DNA from: JAMWZF01 sp041628615
Lineage (GTDB): Bacteria > Pseudomonadota > Alphaproteobacteria > Rhodobacterales > Rhodobacteraceae
Direction of reading: 5' to 3'
Assembly: GCA_041628615.1 (NCBI GenBank)
Contig: JBFKOW010000008.1
Coordinates: forward strand, 1 to 40,772
Length of the DNA stretch: 40,772 bases
The stretch's first letter is position 1; each line of letters starts with the position of its first letter. Position numbers and translations under genes: made by a program. Below, in pieces: positions 7,929 to 16,668 of the stretch. The notes beneath the pieces were generated by a model. It had not been told where the DNA came from, did not search any database, and saw nothing but the letters and a program-made list of their open reading frames with translations.

Positions 7929-9112
7929 TCGTGGTCCTCCACCTGGGCTTTCCTGAAGGGTCCGTAGCGGGTCAGGATCTCGATATCCTGGTCGATGGCG
8001 CGGCGTTCCTCGGCGAGATAGCGGGCGACGGCATCGCCGAAGCCCGGATCGGCGAACCAGTGCAGCGAATGGGTCGTCACCGGCAGGTAGCCGCGCGCCA
8101 GCTTGTGGTCGCCCTGCGCCCCGGCCTCGACCCGGCGCAGCCCGTTCGCCAGCGCCCAGTCGATCGCCTGATAGTAGCACAGCTCGAAATGCATTGCCGG
8201 GTGGTGCTCGGTGCAGCCCCAGTAGCGCCCGAACAGGGTGTGCCGCCCGATCAGGTTGAGCGCCCCGGCCACCGGCACCCCGTTGCGCAGCGCCAGCACC
8301 AGCAGGATGTCGTCGCGCAGCGTCTCGTGGGCGATCTCGAAGAACCGCCGCGTCAGGTAGGGCGTGCCCCATTTCCGCGACCCGGTGTCCTGGTAGAAGG
8401 CCCAGACGTGATCCCAGTGCCAGGGCTCGATGGCGTCGCCGGTCAGCCGGACGATCTCGCCGCCGAAGCCCTGCGCGCAGGCCCGTTCGCGGCGGATGTT
8501 CTTGCGCTTGCGGCTCGAAAGCCGGGCGAGGAAGCCGTCGAAATCGCCGAAGCCGTCGTCCACCCAGTGGTATTGCTGCGAGGTCCGGTGCAGCAGGCCC
8601 ATCTTCGCGCCGGCCAGCGCCTCGGCCTCGGTGCAGAAGGTGGCGTGCAGCGAGGACATGCGGTTCTGACCGGCGATCTCGGCCGCGCCCTGCACCAGCG
8701 CCGCCATCCCGCGCGCGTCCTCGCCGGGCCGGGTCAGGAACCGCCGCCCGGTGGCGGGCGTGAAGGGCACCGCGATCTGCAGCTTGGGGTAATAGCGCCC
8801 GCCGGCCCGTTCGTAGGCATGGGCGAAGTTGTGGTCGAAGATGTATTCGCCCTGGCTGTGCGACTTGGCGTAGAGCGGCGCGACCGCGATGGTCCGGTCC
8901 TCGGCCCGCGCCGACAGGTGCATCGGCCGCCAGCCGCTGCCCGGCCCGACGCTGCCCGAGGCTTCGAGCGCGGAGAGGAACCGATGCGTGGTGAACGGGT
9001 CCACCGGCCGCCCGCCATCGGCGGTTTCCGGGCAGGCGCAGGCATCCCACTCGTCGGCGTCGATGCCGCCGAGGCCGTGGTGAACCGAGACTTCGATGGG
9101 TGCGCCGTCCAT
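7925..9112 (-). CDS. PF04339 (DUF482) GNAT-like protein
   Basis: A 395-residue protein of the DUF482/PF04339 family, related in fold to FemAB/GNAT acyltransferases and often labelled peptidoglycan biosynthesis/recognition without direct proof. Typical family stretches are seen: FDHNFAHAYERAGGRYYPKLQIAVPFTP, the basic SSRKRKNIRRER segment, FYQDTGSRKWG-PYLT, LNLIG...LFGRYWG, FELCYYQAIDWA and AGAQGDHKLARGY. No signal peptide or membrane segment is visible, so it is probably cytoplasmic. I chose the ATG at 9112 because upstream in-frame sequence has no family character. It is coupled to the pterin dehydratase by a 4-base overlap. The true substrate is unknown. Confidence 0.9.
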   Translation of the reverse strand: MDGAPIEVSVHHGLGGIDADEWDACACPETADGGRPVDPFTTHRFLSALEASGSVGPGSGWRPMHLSARAEDRTIAVAPLYAKSHSQGEYIFDHNFAHAYERAGGRYYPKLQIAVPFTPATGRRFLTRPGEDARGMAALVQGAAEIAGQNRMSSLHATFCTEAEALAGAKMGLLHRTSQQYHWVDDGFGDFDGFLARLSSRKRKNIRRERACAQGFGGEIVRLTGDAIEPWHWDHVWAFYQDTGSRKWGTPYLTRRFFEIAHETLRDDILLVLALRNGVPVAGALNLIGRHTLFGRYWGCTEHHPAMHFELCYYQAIDWALANGLRRVEAGAQGDHKLARGYLPVTTHSLHWFADPGFGDAVARYLAEERRAIDQDIEILTRYGPFRKAQVEDHE

Positions 9113-9297
9113 GCCTGATAGGTGGCTCTTCGGCTGCCGCTGGCAAGGGGGCCGGGGGTGCGTGGGTCTTGTCCGGGGCAGGTCGGGCGCGGCCGCCGCC
9201 ACCGGCAAAAGGACGAGCCGAAGCCCGCCCTCCCGCCCTGCCAAGCCGGATGATCGGCCCCGATATCGTGGTCTTCCGGGCCGAGTTGACCACATCT

Positions 9298-9313
9298 AGT
9301 CGCACGCGCGACT
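9298..9313. repeat. Short perfect inverted repeat downstream of folC
   Basis: AGTCGC-ACGC-GCGACT is a perfect 6-bp inverted repeat in the 241-base gap between folC (ends 9354) and the PF04339 gene (starts 9112). No T-run follows on either strand, so it does not look like a classic terminator; it could be a protein site or a chance palindrome. Confidence 0.3.
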
Positions 9314-9353
9314 CCCGGTCAACGGAATTCCACGGCGCCGGGCCGAAAGTCCT

Positions 9354-10655
9354 TCAGGGAATCACCTGGATCCCGGGGGCCTCGTTCTCGCGCAGGACGT
9401 GGCCGGCGAGGTAGAGCGACCCGCAGATCAGGATCCTTGCGCCCGGCGCGGCCCGGGCGATCCGGTCCAGCGCCGCGGCAAGGTCCACCGCCGTGTGCAC
9501 CTCGGGCAGCCCGGCCGCGGCGGCATGGCGCGCGGTGTCCTCGGCGGGCAGCGTCGCGGCCTCGCCCGGAATGCCGAGCGCGGTCAGGCTGTCGGCGACG
9601 CCGGCGAGCGGCGCCATGAAGCCGGCGACGTCCTTGGTCCGCAGCATCCCGCAGACCAGGTGGGTCGGGCGGGGCGGCATCCGGCGCAGGGTCTCGGCGA
9701 TCGCCCGGCCCGCGGCGGGGTTGTGGCCGCCGTCCAGCCACAACTCGGCGGGCCGGACCCGGTCGGCGAGCGGCCCCGAAGTCAGCCGCTGCATCCGGGC
9801 CGGCCACTCGGCGCGGGTCACCGCCGCCTCGCAAGCCGTCTCGCCGATCCCCAGCGCGCGCAGGGCGGCGAGCGCGGCCCCGGCATTGGCGAACTGGTGC
9901 GCGCCCGGCAGCACCGGGGGCGGCAGGTCGAGCAGGCCGGTCTCGTCCTGGAACACCAGCCGGCCCCGTTCCTCGGTCACGTGCCAGTGCTGGCCGTGGA
10001 CGAGCAGCGGCGCGCCGAACCGGGCGGCGCGGGCCTCGATCACCTCAAGCGCCGCGTCGTGCTGGGGGCCGACGACGCAGGGCACCCCGCGCTTGAGGAT
10101 GCCGGACTTCTCGCCGGCGATCTCGGCTAGCGTGTCGCCGAGGAACTGCTGGTGGTCGAGATCGACCGGCGTGATCACCGTCATCGCCGGGCGGTCGATC
10201 ACGTTGGTGGCGTCGAGCCGGCCGCCGAGGCCGACTTCGAGCAGGGTGAAGTCCGCCGGTTCCTCGGCGAAGGCAAGCAGCGCGGCGCAGGTGGTGATCT
10301 CGAAATAGGTGATCGGGATGTCGCCGTTGGCGGCGGCGCAGCGGTCGAGCACCTCGGTCAGCCGCGGCTCCGAGATCAGCGACCCGGCAAGCCGGATCCG
10401 TTCGTGGAACCGGGCGAGGTGGGGCGAGGTGTAGACGTGGCAGCGCTTGCCCTGCGCCTCGAGCCCGGCGCGGATCATCGCCACGGTCGATCCCTTGCCG
10501 TTGGTCCCGGCGACATGGACGACCGGGGGCAGCCGGTGTTGCGGGTTGCCGAGGGCCTCCAGCAGCCGCCAGACCCGGTCCAGCGTCAGGTCGATGACCT
10601 TGGGATGCAGGGTCATCATCCGCTCCAGCAGGGCGTCGGAGCGGCGGGTGGTCAC
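9354..10655 (-). CDS. folC: Bifunctional folylpolyglutamate/dihydrofolate synthase FolC
   Basis: FolC adds glutamate to dihydropteroate and then to tetrahydrofolate in an ATP-dependent Mur-ligase-type reaction. The 433-residue protein shows RSDALLERMMTLHPKVIDL, the P-loop VVHVAGTNGKGST, YTSPHLARFHERIR, the LLEVGLGGRLDATN motif, ITPVDLDHQQFLGDTL, GEKSGILK, and LDGGHNPAAG in the C-terminal domain. The GTG start is taken because it overlaps the accD stop by four bases (GTGA) and keeps the family's usual N-terminus; a later ATG pair would cut into conserved sequence. The accD-folC pairing is widely conserved in proteobacteria. Confidence 0.95.
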   Translation of the reverse strand: MTTRRSDALLERMMTLHPKVIDLTLDRVWRLLEALGNPQHRLPPVVHVAGTNGKGSTVAMIRAGLEAQGKRCHVYTSPHLARFHERIRLAGSLISEPRLTEVLDRCAAANGDIPITYFEITTCAALLAFAEEPADFTLLEVGLGGRLDATNVIDRPAMTVITPVDLDHQQFLGDTLAEIAGEKSGILKRGVPCVVGPQHDAALEVIEARAARFGAPLLVHGQHWHVTEERGRLVFQDETGLLDLPPPVLPGAHQFANAGAALAALRALGIGETACEAAVTRAEWPARMQRLTSGPLADRVRPAELWLDGGHNPAAGRAIAETLRRMPPRPTHLVCGMLRTKDVAGFMAPLAGVADSLTALGIPGEAATLPAEDTARHAAAAGLPEVHTAVDLAAALDRIARAAPGARILICGSLYLAGHVLRENEAPGIQVIP

Positions 10656-11614
10656 TCGGCGGCGTCCGCCCGCGGCGTGGCCTCGGCCGCGGCCTGGTCC
10701 GGCTTGCCGGCCTCGGCGGCCGGAGAGACCGCTTCGGGCGCGGGCAGGTCCCCGGACACCGCCGGCTCGAGACCGAGGAGCATCCGGGTGATCCGGATCA
10801 GTTCGTCGCGCAGCTCGCCGCGCGGCGTGACCCGGTCCAGCATCCCGTGATCGAGCAGGTATTCGGCGCGCTGGAACCCGTCGGGCAGCTTCTCGCGGAT
10901 GGTCTGTTCGATGACCCGCGGACCGGCGAAGCAGATCAGCGCCCCGGGCTCGGCGATCTGGACGTCGCCCAGCATCGCGTAGGAGGCGGTGACGCCGCCG
11001 GTGGTCGGATGGGTCAGCACCACGATGTAGGGCAGCCCCGCCTCGCGCAGCATCTCGACCGCCACGGTGGTGCGGGGCATCTGCATCAGGCTGAGGATGC
11101 CTTCCTGCATCCGCGCCCCGCCGGCGGCGGAGAACAGGATCAGCGGGCGCTTCAGTTCGACCGCCTTCTCGGCGGCGGCGATGATGGCGTTGCCGACATA
11201 CATCCCCATCGACCCGGCCATGAAGCTGAAATCCTGCGCCGCGGCGACGATCGGGGTGCGGCCGATCTCGCCGGTGGCGACCAGCATCGCCTCGTGTTCC
11301 CCGGTCTGTTTCTGCGCGGCGCGCAGCCGGTCCGGATACCGCTTCTGGTCCCGGAAATGCAGCGGGTCGGTCAGCGGCTCGGGCACCTTGACCTCGGTGA
11401 AGGCGCCGCCGTCGAACAGCGCCTTGAACCGCGCCCGCGGCGTGATCGACATGTGGTGGCCGCAGGAGGTGCAGACGTTGAGGTTCTCGGCCAGCTCGCG
11501 GTGGAACAGCATCGTGCCGCACTCTTCGCACTTGCTCCACAGGTTCTCGGGCACCTCGCGCCGCGAGAAGATCGAGTTGATCGTGGGCCGGACGTAGTTG
11601 GTGATCCAGTTCAT
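10652..11614 (-). CDS. accD: Acetyl-CoA carboxylase carboxyltransferase subunit beta
   Basis: AccD is the beta subunit of the carboxyltransferase that moves CO2 from biotin to acetyl-CoA, giving malonyl-CoA for fatty acid synthesis. The 320-residue product has the N-terminal zinc ribbon (C29, C32, C48, C51) and the crotonase-fold core with FMAGSMGMYVGNAI, SAAGGARMQEG, LTHPTTGGVTASYAMLGD, AEPGALICFAGPRVIEQT and YLLDHGMLD. The last 40 residues are an Ala/Pro/Glu-rich tail beyond the conserved domain, as in relatives. It forms an operon with folC. Confidence 0.97.
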   Translation of the reverse strand: MNWITNYVRPTINSIFSRREVPENLWSKCEECGTMLFHRELAENLNVCTSCGHHMSITPRARFKALFDGGAFTEVKVPEPLTDPLHFRDQKRYPDRLRAAQKQTGEHEAMLVATGEIGRTPIVAAAQDFSFMAGSMGMYVGNAIIAAAEKAVELKRPLILFSAAGGARMQEGILSLMQMPRTTVAVEMLREAGLPYIVVLTHPTTGGVTASYAMLGDVQIAEPGALICFAGPRVIEQTIREKLPDGFQRAEYLLDHGMLDRVTPRGELRDELIRITRMLLGLEPAVSGDLPAPEAVSPAAEAGKPDQAAAEATPRADAAE

Positions 11615-11785
11615 GCGGACCTCTGGACTTTTGTTGCAGATAAGCCGCGCGCCCGGCGAATGCAATCGACCTCTCGGGGACCGGGCCTTCCGCCGGCGCC
11701 GGCCGCGCGCCCTGCGGGCAAGGTCTTGCGGGTCTCCGGGGCCACGGCTAGACCCGTCGAAACGCCAGTTCAGGGAGGGCGCCCC

Positions 11786-13519
11786 ATGCTCAAGGGCAAG
11801 ATCGACAAGTCGAAACTACCCAGCCGCTACGTGACCGAGGGCCCAGCCCGGGCGCCGCACCGGTCCTACATGTACGCGATGGGGATTTCCGAGGAGGAGA
11901 TCCACCAGCCGCTGGTCGGCGTGGCGACCTGCTGGAACGAGGCCGCGCCCTGCAACATCGCGCTGAACCGGCAGGCGCAGTCGGTCAAGCTGGGCGTCAA
12001 GCACGCCAACGGCACCCCGCGCGAGTTCACCACCATCACCGTCACCGACGGCATCGCGATGGGCCATGAGGGGATGCGCTCCTCGCTCGCCTCGCGCGAG
12101 GCGATCGCCGACACCGTTGAGCTCACGATGCGCGGCCATTGCTACGACGCGATCGTCGGCCTTGCGGGCTGCGACAAGTCGCTGCCGGGGATGATGATGG
12201 CGATGGTCCGGCTCAACGTGCCCTCGGTGTTCATCTACGGCGGCTCGATCCTGCCCGGCCGGCTGGGCGGTAAGGACGTGACGGTGCAGGACGTGTTCGA
12301 GGCGGTGGGCAAGCACCAGGCCGGGAACATGACCGATGCCGAGCTGGAGATCCTCGAACGGGTCGCCTGTCCCAGCGCCGGGGCCTGTGGCGGCCAGTTC
12401 ACCGCCAACACCATGGCCTGCGTGTCCGAGGCGATCGGGCTGGCGCTGCTCAACTCGTCGGGCGCCCCCGCCCCCTACGAGAGCCGCGACCAGTACGGCG
12501 TCGCCTCCGGCGAGGCGGTGATGAACCTGTTGGAGAAGAACATCCGCGCCCGCGACGTGGTCACCCGCAAGAGCCTCGAGAACGCGGCGCGGGTCGTGGC
12601 CTGCACCGGCGGATCGACCAATGCCGGCCTGCACCTGCCGGCCATCGCCCACGAGGCAGGCATCGACTTCGACCTCTTCGACGTCTGCGAGATCTTCAAG
12701 GACACGCCGTATTTCGTGAACCTCAAGCCGGGCGGCGACTACGTCGCCAAGGACCTCTACGAGGCCGGCGGCGTGCCGGTGGTGATGAAGGAACTGCGCA
12801 AGGCCGGGCTGATCCACGAGGACTGCATGACCGCCTCGGGCCGCAGCATGGGCGAGGAACTGGACCGGATCACCGGCGAGGCCGACGGCAAGGTCATCTA
12901 CCCGGTCGAGACTCCGATCACCCCCACCGGCGGTGTCGTCGGGCTGAAGGGCAACCTCGCCCCGGAAGGCGCCATCGTGAAGGTGGCCGGCATGAAGGCG
13001 GACGAACAGGTCTTCACCGGCCCGGCGCGGGTCTTCGAGTCCGAGGAAGACGCCTTCGAGGCGGTGAAGCAGCGGGCCTACAAGGAGGGCGAGGTCATCG
13101 TGATCCGCAACGAGGGTCCCGCCGGCGGTCCGGGCATGCGCGAGATGCTGGCCACCACCGCCGCCCTCTCCGGGCAGGGCATGGGCAAGAAGGTGGCGCT
13201 GATCACCGATGGCCGGTTCTCGGGCGCGACCCGCGGCTTCTGTGTCGGCCATGTCGGCCCCGAGGCGGCCCATGGCGGGCCGATCGCGCTGCTCCGCGAC
13301 GGCGACATGATCACCATCAACGCGATCACCGGCGAATTGTCGGTCGACCTGAGCGATGCCGATCTCGCCGCCCGCAAGGCGGAGTGGACGGGGCCGAAGG
13401 AGACGATCTACTCGTCCGGGGCGCTGTGGAAATACGCCCAGCTGGTCGGCGGCGCGCTGAAGGGCGCGGTCACCCATCCCGGGGCCAAGGGCGAAAGCCA
13501 CGTCTACATGGACCTCTAG
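11786..13519 (+). CDS. ilvD: Dihydroxy-acid dehydratase
   Basis: IlvD dehydrates 2,3-dihydroxy-isovalerate and -methylvalerate to the 2-keto acids in valine and isoleucine synthesis. The 577-residue sequence is full length. Iron-sulfur cluster candidates are C56 (CWNEAAPCN), C129 (GCDKSLPGMMMA) and C201 (CPSAGACGGQFTANTM). Other family marks are ACTGGSTNAGLHLPAIA, YPVETPITPTGGVVGLKGNLAPEGAIVKVAG, GPAGGPGMREML, and LITDGRFSGATRGFCVGHVGPEA. Start ATG 11786 follows an AGGGAGG. It diverges from accD across 171 bases. A lipoprotein gene starts one base after its stop. Confidence 0.97.
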   Translation: MLKGKIDKSKLPSRYVTEGPARAPHRSYMYAMGISEEEIHQPLVGVATCWNEAAPCNIALNRQAQSVKLGVKHANGTPREFTTITVTDGIAMGHEGMRSSLASREAIADTVELTMRGHCYDAIVGLAGCDKSLPGMMMAMVRLNVPSVFIYGGSILPGRLGGKDVTVQDVFEAVGKHQAGNMTDAELEILERVACPSAGACGGQFTANTMACVSEAIGLALLNSSGAPAPYESRDQYGVASGEAVMNLLEKNIRARDVVTRKSLENAARVVACTGGSTNAGLHLPAIAHEAGIDFDLFDVCEIFKDTPYFVNLKPGGDYVAKDLYEAGGVPVVMKELRKAGLIHEDCMTASGRSMGEELDRITGEADGKVIYPVETPITPTGGVVGLKGNLAPEGAIVKVAGMKADEQVFTGPARVFESEEDAFEAVKQRAYKEGEVIVIRNEGPAGGPGMREMLATTAALSGQGMGKKVALITDGRFSGATRGFCVGHVGPEAAHGGPIALLRDGDMITINAITGELSVDLSDADLAARKAEWTGPKETIYSSGALWKYAQLVGGALKGAVTHPGAKGESHVYMDL

Positions 13520-13520
13520 G

Positions 13521-14186
13521 GTGCGCGCGGCCGCCCTGGCCCTGCTCCTGGCGCCGCCGGTCCTCGTGGCCGGCTGCGCCGAGATGGCGGACCGGACCCG
13601 CGCCGCGCTGTCCCTGCTGTCGGACGGCAGCCCCGCCGCCGCGCGCGAGGCGACGGCGCGGGGCCTGCGCACCATGTCGCTGTTCGACGGCGCGGTGCGG
13701 GTGCGCGGCCCCGAGGGCTACTGCGTCGACGCCGGCGCCAGCAGCGCGCGGACGGGGTTCACCGTCCTCGCGGCCTGCGCACGGGTCTCGGAGGCCCCGC
13801 TGCTGCCTGATCTGGACGGGCTTCTCACCGTGCAGATCGGCGAACGCGGAAGCGCCGTGGTGGCCGGGAACGAAGCGATCCTCGCGGCGCTTCTGGCCGA
13901 AGAGGCCGGCCGGGCCATGCTGTCGGACAGCGGCGGCGCCGCCACGGTGCAGGTCCACGAGACGGTGAGCGAGGCCGGTCTCGTGGTGGTGCGCTTCGCC
14001 GACGGCGGCGCCCGCGCGATGGAGGGGACCGAGGGCCCCGGCTGGCGCGCCTTCCTGGACGTGGCCGGGCGCAGCGCGGTCATCTCGTTGCGGCCCTTCA
14101 CCGCGGTGCCGCTGACCGCGGCGCGCGGCGAGGCGCTGATCCGGGCGGCGGCTGCCGCGCTGCGGGCGGCGAATCCGCCGGGCTGA
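13521..14186 (+). CDS. Predicted lipoprotein of unknown function
   Basis: A 221-residue protein with a lipoprotein signal peptide: hydrophobic residues 5-15, then lipobox LVAGC with C19 as the lipidated cysteine. No known domain is recognised. The mature part has a helical segment rich in Ala and Arg, two cysteines (YCVDAG and LAACARV) that could pair in the periplasm, and a C-terminal part with RAFLDVAGRSAVISLRPF. It begins with GTG one base after the ilvD stop, so it probably shares the ilvD transcript. Nothing visible links it to branched-chain amino acid synthesis. Confidence 0.88.
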   Translation: MRAAALALLLAPPVLVAGCAEMADRTRAALSLLSDGSPAAAREATARGLRTMSLFDGAVRVRGPEGYCVDAGASSARTGFTVLAACARVSEAPLLPDLDGLLTVQIGERGSAVVAGNEAILAALLAEEAGRAMLSDSGGAATVQVHETVSEAGLVVVRFADGGARAMEGTEGPGWRAFLDVAGRSAVISLRPFTAVPLTAARGEALIRAAAAALRAANPPG

Positions 14187-14240
14187 GGGGCCGGGCGCGG
14201 GCGGCCCGTTCCGCCGCATGGTCCCGTCCCCCGCGCCTCC

Positions 14241-14263
14241 ACTGTTTCCTTTTTCTGAACAGT
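14241..14263. repeat. Inverted repeat ACTGTT-N11-AACAGT, possible operator
   Basis: ACTGTT (14241-14246) and AACAGT (14258-14263) are perfect inverted arms around an 11-base pyrimidine-rich centre, lying 60 bases before the DUF6478-like gene in an otherwise GC-rich gap. Spacing of arm centres (17 bases) would suit a dimeric regulator. A weak terminator hairpin for the upstream lipoprotein gene is the alternative. Confidence 0.35.
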
Positions 14264-14323
14264 TTGGCAGGTAGAGCAGGGGACGGTGGCGCCGGGACGG
14301 CGTCCATACGGGCAGTGGACGGG

Positions 14324-15097
14324 ATGAGGCAACGGCTCGCGGCATTCTTCGACGTGGTCCTGCACCGGGCGGCGATGCTGCGCTGGGCGCAGATCGTGCG
14401 GGAGGCCGGGTCCGTGCCGCTGGACACCCTGCGCCGCCGGCGGGCCCGGGCGCGTTCCCTGCGGCAGAAGCTGAACGAGGTTCTTCACGTCGCGGAATCC
14501 CGGCTGGCGCTGCCCCGGATCGGGTCCAACGCCTTCGTCAAGCCGACCGGGACGGACTGGTCGTGGCGGCCGCAGATCTGGCGGGGGCCGCTTCCGGTGC
14601 AGGGCCTGGCCGGGGTCGAGAGCCGGCAGATGATCGGCGACGAGGCGACGGTGTTCCACGACTGCACGATCTCGGAACTGACGGTCCGGCAGCTGCGAAA
14701 CACCCGCGAGGCGGACCTTGCGCCGTACGGACTGCGCATGGACGTGTTCCGGTTCGACGGCTCGTTCCTGTCCATCGTCATCGACCTGCCGGCCGCCGCC
14801 TGCGAGGGCCTGTTGCGGCGGCACCTGATCCGGCTCGACACCATCGTCGAACTTGAGAAGCCGCTCGAGATCTTTGCCCGGCTGAACGTCAAGCACGGCC
14901 CGAACACCGAGCAGATCGTCCGCGAATTGCCGCTGGGATCCGACGAACTCGCCGTCGAGTTCGATCTCGCCTACACCAAGCTGAACGAGAAGCGGGCCGA
15001 GCGGATGTGGCTCGACCTGATCTTCGAGGGACCGGAGATGAACCAGGTCACCCTGCGCGACCTGACCTTCTGCCGGTTCCCGCGCGCCGAACTGTGA
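14324..15097 (+). CDS. DUF6478-like conserved protein
   Basis: A 257-residue protein that I tentatively place in DUF6478, a family found mainly in Rhodobacterales with no known function. The N-terminal third is basic and helical (TLRRRRARARSLRQKLNEVL). The remainder is beta-rich, with TGTDWSWRPQIWRGPL, FHDCTISELTVRQLRN, DVFRFDGSFLSIVIDLP and a C-terminal ERMWLDLIFEGPEMNQVTLRDLTF, somewhat like a lectin-type sandwich. No signal peptide or membrane segment. ATG 14324 is chosen; an upstream TTG at 14264 would add 20 unconvincing residues. It is followed after 13 bases by a small gene with which it likely forms an operon. Confidence 0.85.
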   Translation: MRQRLAAFFDVVLHRAAMLRWAQIVREAGSVPLDTLRRRRARARSLRQKLNEVLHVAESRLALPRIGSNAFVKPTGTDWSWRPQIWRGPLPVQGLAGVESRQMIGDEATVFHDCTISELTVRQLRNTREADLAPYGLRMDVFRFDGSFLSIVIDLPAAACEGLLRRHLIRLDTIVELEKPLEIFARLNVKHGPNTEQIVRELPLGSDELAVEFDLAYTKLNEKRAERMWLDLIFEGPEMNQVTLRDLTFCRFPRAEL

Positions 15098-15110
15098 CGG
15101 AGGCCCTGCC

Positions 15111-15491
15111 ATGCCCGCGCCCGATACCCTGACGAAGTCCCGGCTGTCAGACGGCGTCTGGGAGGCGGTGCTGACGCTGGGCAGGGAATTCGCCTCGCCG
15201 CCCACCGTGCGGGCGCTCTACCGCGGCCGGGCGCTCGACGGGCTGGAGATGCGGCCCGACGACCGGCCCGGGCGCTTCGTGCTGCGCCTCGAACTGCCGG
15301 TCGAGGTGCTGTCGGACGGCGCTCACGTCATCCATTTCATGGACGTCGACGCGGACCGGATCCTCGCGACCGAGACGATCCTCGCCGGTGACACGCTGGC
15401 CGAGGACATCCGCGCCGAGATCGAACTTCTGCGCGCCGAACTCGACATGCTGAAACGGGCGTTTCGGCGCCATTGTGTCGAGACGATGTAG
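15111..15491 (+). CDS. Small conserved hypothetical protein paired with the DUF6478-like gene
   Basis: A 126-residue protein with a GGAGG eight bases ahead of its ATG. The first two thirds are predicted beta strands with short turns (RFVLRLELPVEVLSDGAHVIHF). The last 35 residues form a heptad-like helix (EDIRAEIELLRAELDMLKRAFRRH), which suggests coiled-coil oligomerisation. I recognise no family. Its close spacing behind the DUF6478-like gene, also with a lectin-like beta pattern, hints that the two products act together. Confidence 0.85.
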   Translation: MPAPDTLTKSRLSDGVWEAVLTLGREFASPPTVRALYRGRALDGLEMRPDDRPGRFVLRLELPVEVLSDGAHVIHFMDVDADRILATETILAGDTLAEDIRAEIELLRAELDMLKRAFRRHCVETM

Positions 15492-15628
15492 CCGGTCCGG
15501 CACTGCAGACCCGGCCGTGAGGCCCATCCGCCTGTCCGGCAAGGATTGTGGCGCCTGTTTCGGCCTGCTGCACAGTTCCGGCGAAACCCTGCAATTGTCA
15601 GGCCAAGGCCCCGTTTGTGCCCGAATTC

Positions 15629-15648
15629 GTCGGCAGAAAAATGCCGAC
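15629..15648. promoter_or_regulatory. Perfect 7-bp inverted repeat upstream of lysR
   Basis: GTCGGCA, a GAAAAA centre and TGCCGAC form a perfect inverted repeat ending 27 bases before the lysR-type start codon. There is no T-run, so it is not a terminator. It could be an autoregulatory operator or a leader hairpin; LysR proteins usually bind partly symmetrical sites, though this one is tighter than the usual T-N11-A motif. Confidence 0.4.
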
Positions 15649-15675
15649 AAGACGAGACTGCCCAAGGGGACCCGG

Positions 15676-16581
15676 ATGGACCGCCTCACCGAAATGGAAG
15701 CCTTTGCCACCGTCGTCGATCAGGGCGGATTCACCGATGCCGCCAAGAAGATGGGGATCTCCAAGTCGGCCGTGTCCAAGCATGTTTCGTCGCTCGAGGC
15801 GCGGCTGGGGGCCCGCCTTCTGAACCGGACCACGCGCCGGGTCTCGCCCACCGAGATCGGGCTGGCCTATTACGACCGCGCCCGCCGCGTCCTGAACGAC
15901 GCCGGCGAGGCCGACGCGCTCGTCACCTCGATGCAATCCGACCCGTCCGGCCTGTTGCGGATCTCGGTCGCCACCGATTTCGGGGTCAATCACCTGAGCC
16001 CGATCCTTGGCGACTTCCTGCGCGAATTCCCCGAGATCACCGTCAACATGGTGCTGAACAACCGCTACGTCGAACTGATCTCGGAAGGCTTCGACATGGC
16101 GATCCGGATCGGCGAACTCGAGGACAGCACCCTGCGCGCCCGCAAGCTGACCGAGACGACGAAGCGGATGATCGCGTCGCCCTCCTATTTCCAGCGCTAC
16201 GGCCGGCCGCAGCGGATCGACGACCTGAACGAGCACAAGCTGCTGCACTATTCCAACCAGTCGAACGGCGCGGTGTGGAAGGTGACCGCGCCCTCCGGCG
16301 AAAAGCGGCAGATCCGCACCGCCGGATGGCTCACGGTCAATGACGGCCAGTCCCTGCTCAACGCCTGCATCTCGGGGCTGGGCATCGCCTACCTGCCGTC
16401 CTTCCTCTACGCCGACGCGATGCGCAACGGGCTGGTGGAGGACGCGATTCCCGACCTTCCCGAAGAGGTGCAGGGCATCTACGCGGTCTATCCGCCGGGC
16501 CGGTTCACCCAGCCCAAGGTCCGCGCCTTCATCGATTTCCTCGTTCACGCCTTCGCGGAGAAGGGCCCCACGGCCTGGTAG
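15676..16581 (+). CDS. LysR family transcriptional regulator
   Basis: A 301-residue LysR-type regulator. The N-terminal winged helix-turn-helix is clear (MDRLTEMEAFATVVDQGGF, then KKMGISKSAVSKHVSSLEARLGARLLNRTTR), followed by the periplasmic-binding-protein-like effector domain starting about residue 90 (GLLRISVATDFGVNHLSPIL). It resembles the CrgA subgroup, marked by MDRLTEMEAF and RTTRRVSPTEIG. ATG 15676 follows AAGGGGA. A strong terminator lies downstream. Neighbours on its strand give no target; the adjacent genes run toward it from the other side, so any target among them is speculative. Confidence 0.95.
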   Translation: MDRLTEMEAFATVVDQGGFTDAAKKMGISKSAVSKHVSSLEARLGARLLNRTTRRVSPTEIGLAYYDRARRVLNDAGEADALVTSMQSDPSGLLRISVATDFGVNHLSPILGDFLREFPEITVNMVLNNRYVELISEGFDMAIRIGELEDSTLRARKLTETTKRMIASPSYFQRYGRPQRIDDLNEHKLLHYSNQSNGAVWKVTAPSGEKRQIRTAGWLTVNDGQSLLNACISGLGIAYLPSFLYADAMRNGLVEDAIPDLPEEVQGIYAVYPPGRFTQPKVRAFIDFLVHAFAEKGPTAW

Positions 16582-16627
16582 CGGCGGCGACCCGGGTATT
16601 CCCGACGGGCCGACGGGCCCCACCTTG

Positions 16628-16653
16628 GACGGCCCGCCGGGCCGTCTTTTCTT
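16628..16653 (+). terminator. Rho-independent terminator after lysR
   Basis: GACGGCCC (16628-16635), loop GCC and GGGCCGTC (16639-16646) form a perfect 8-bp stem followed by TTTTCTT. It ends the lysR transcript just before the convergent hydrolase gene. Confidence 0.85.
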
Positions 16654-16668
16654 GCCGCCCGCGCCGGC

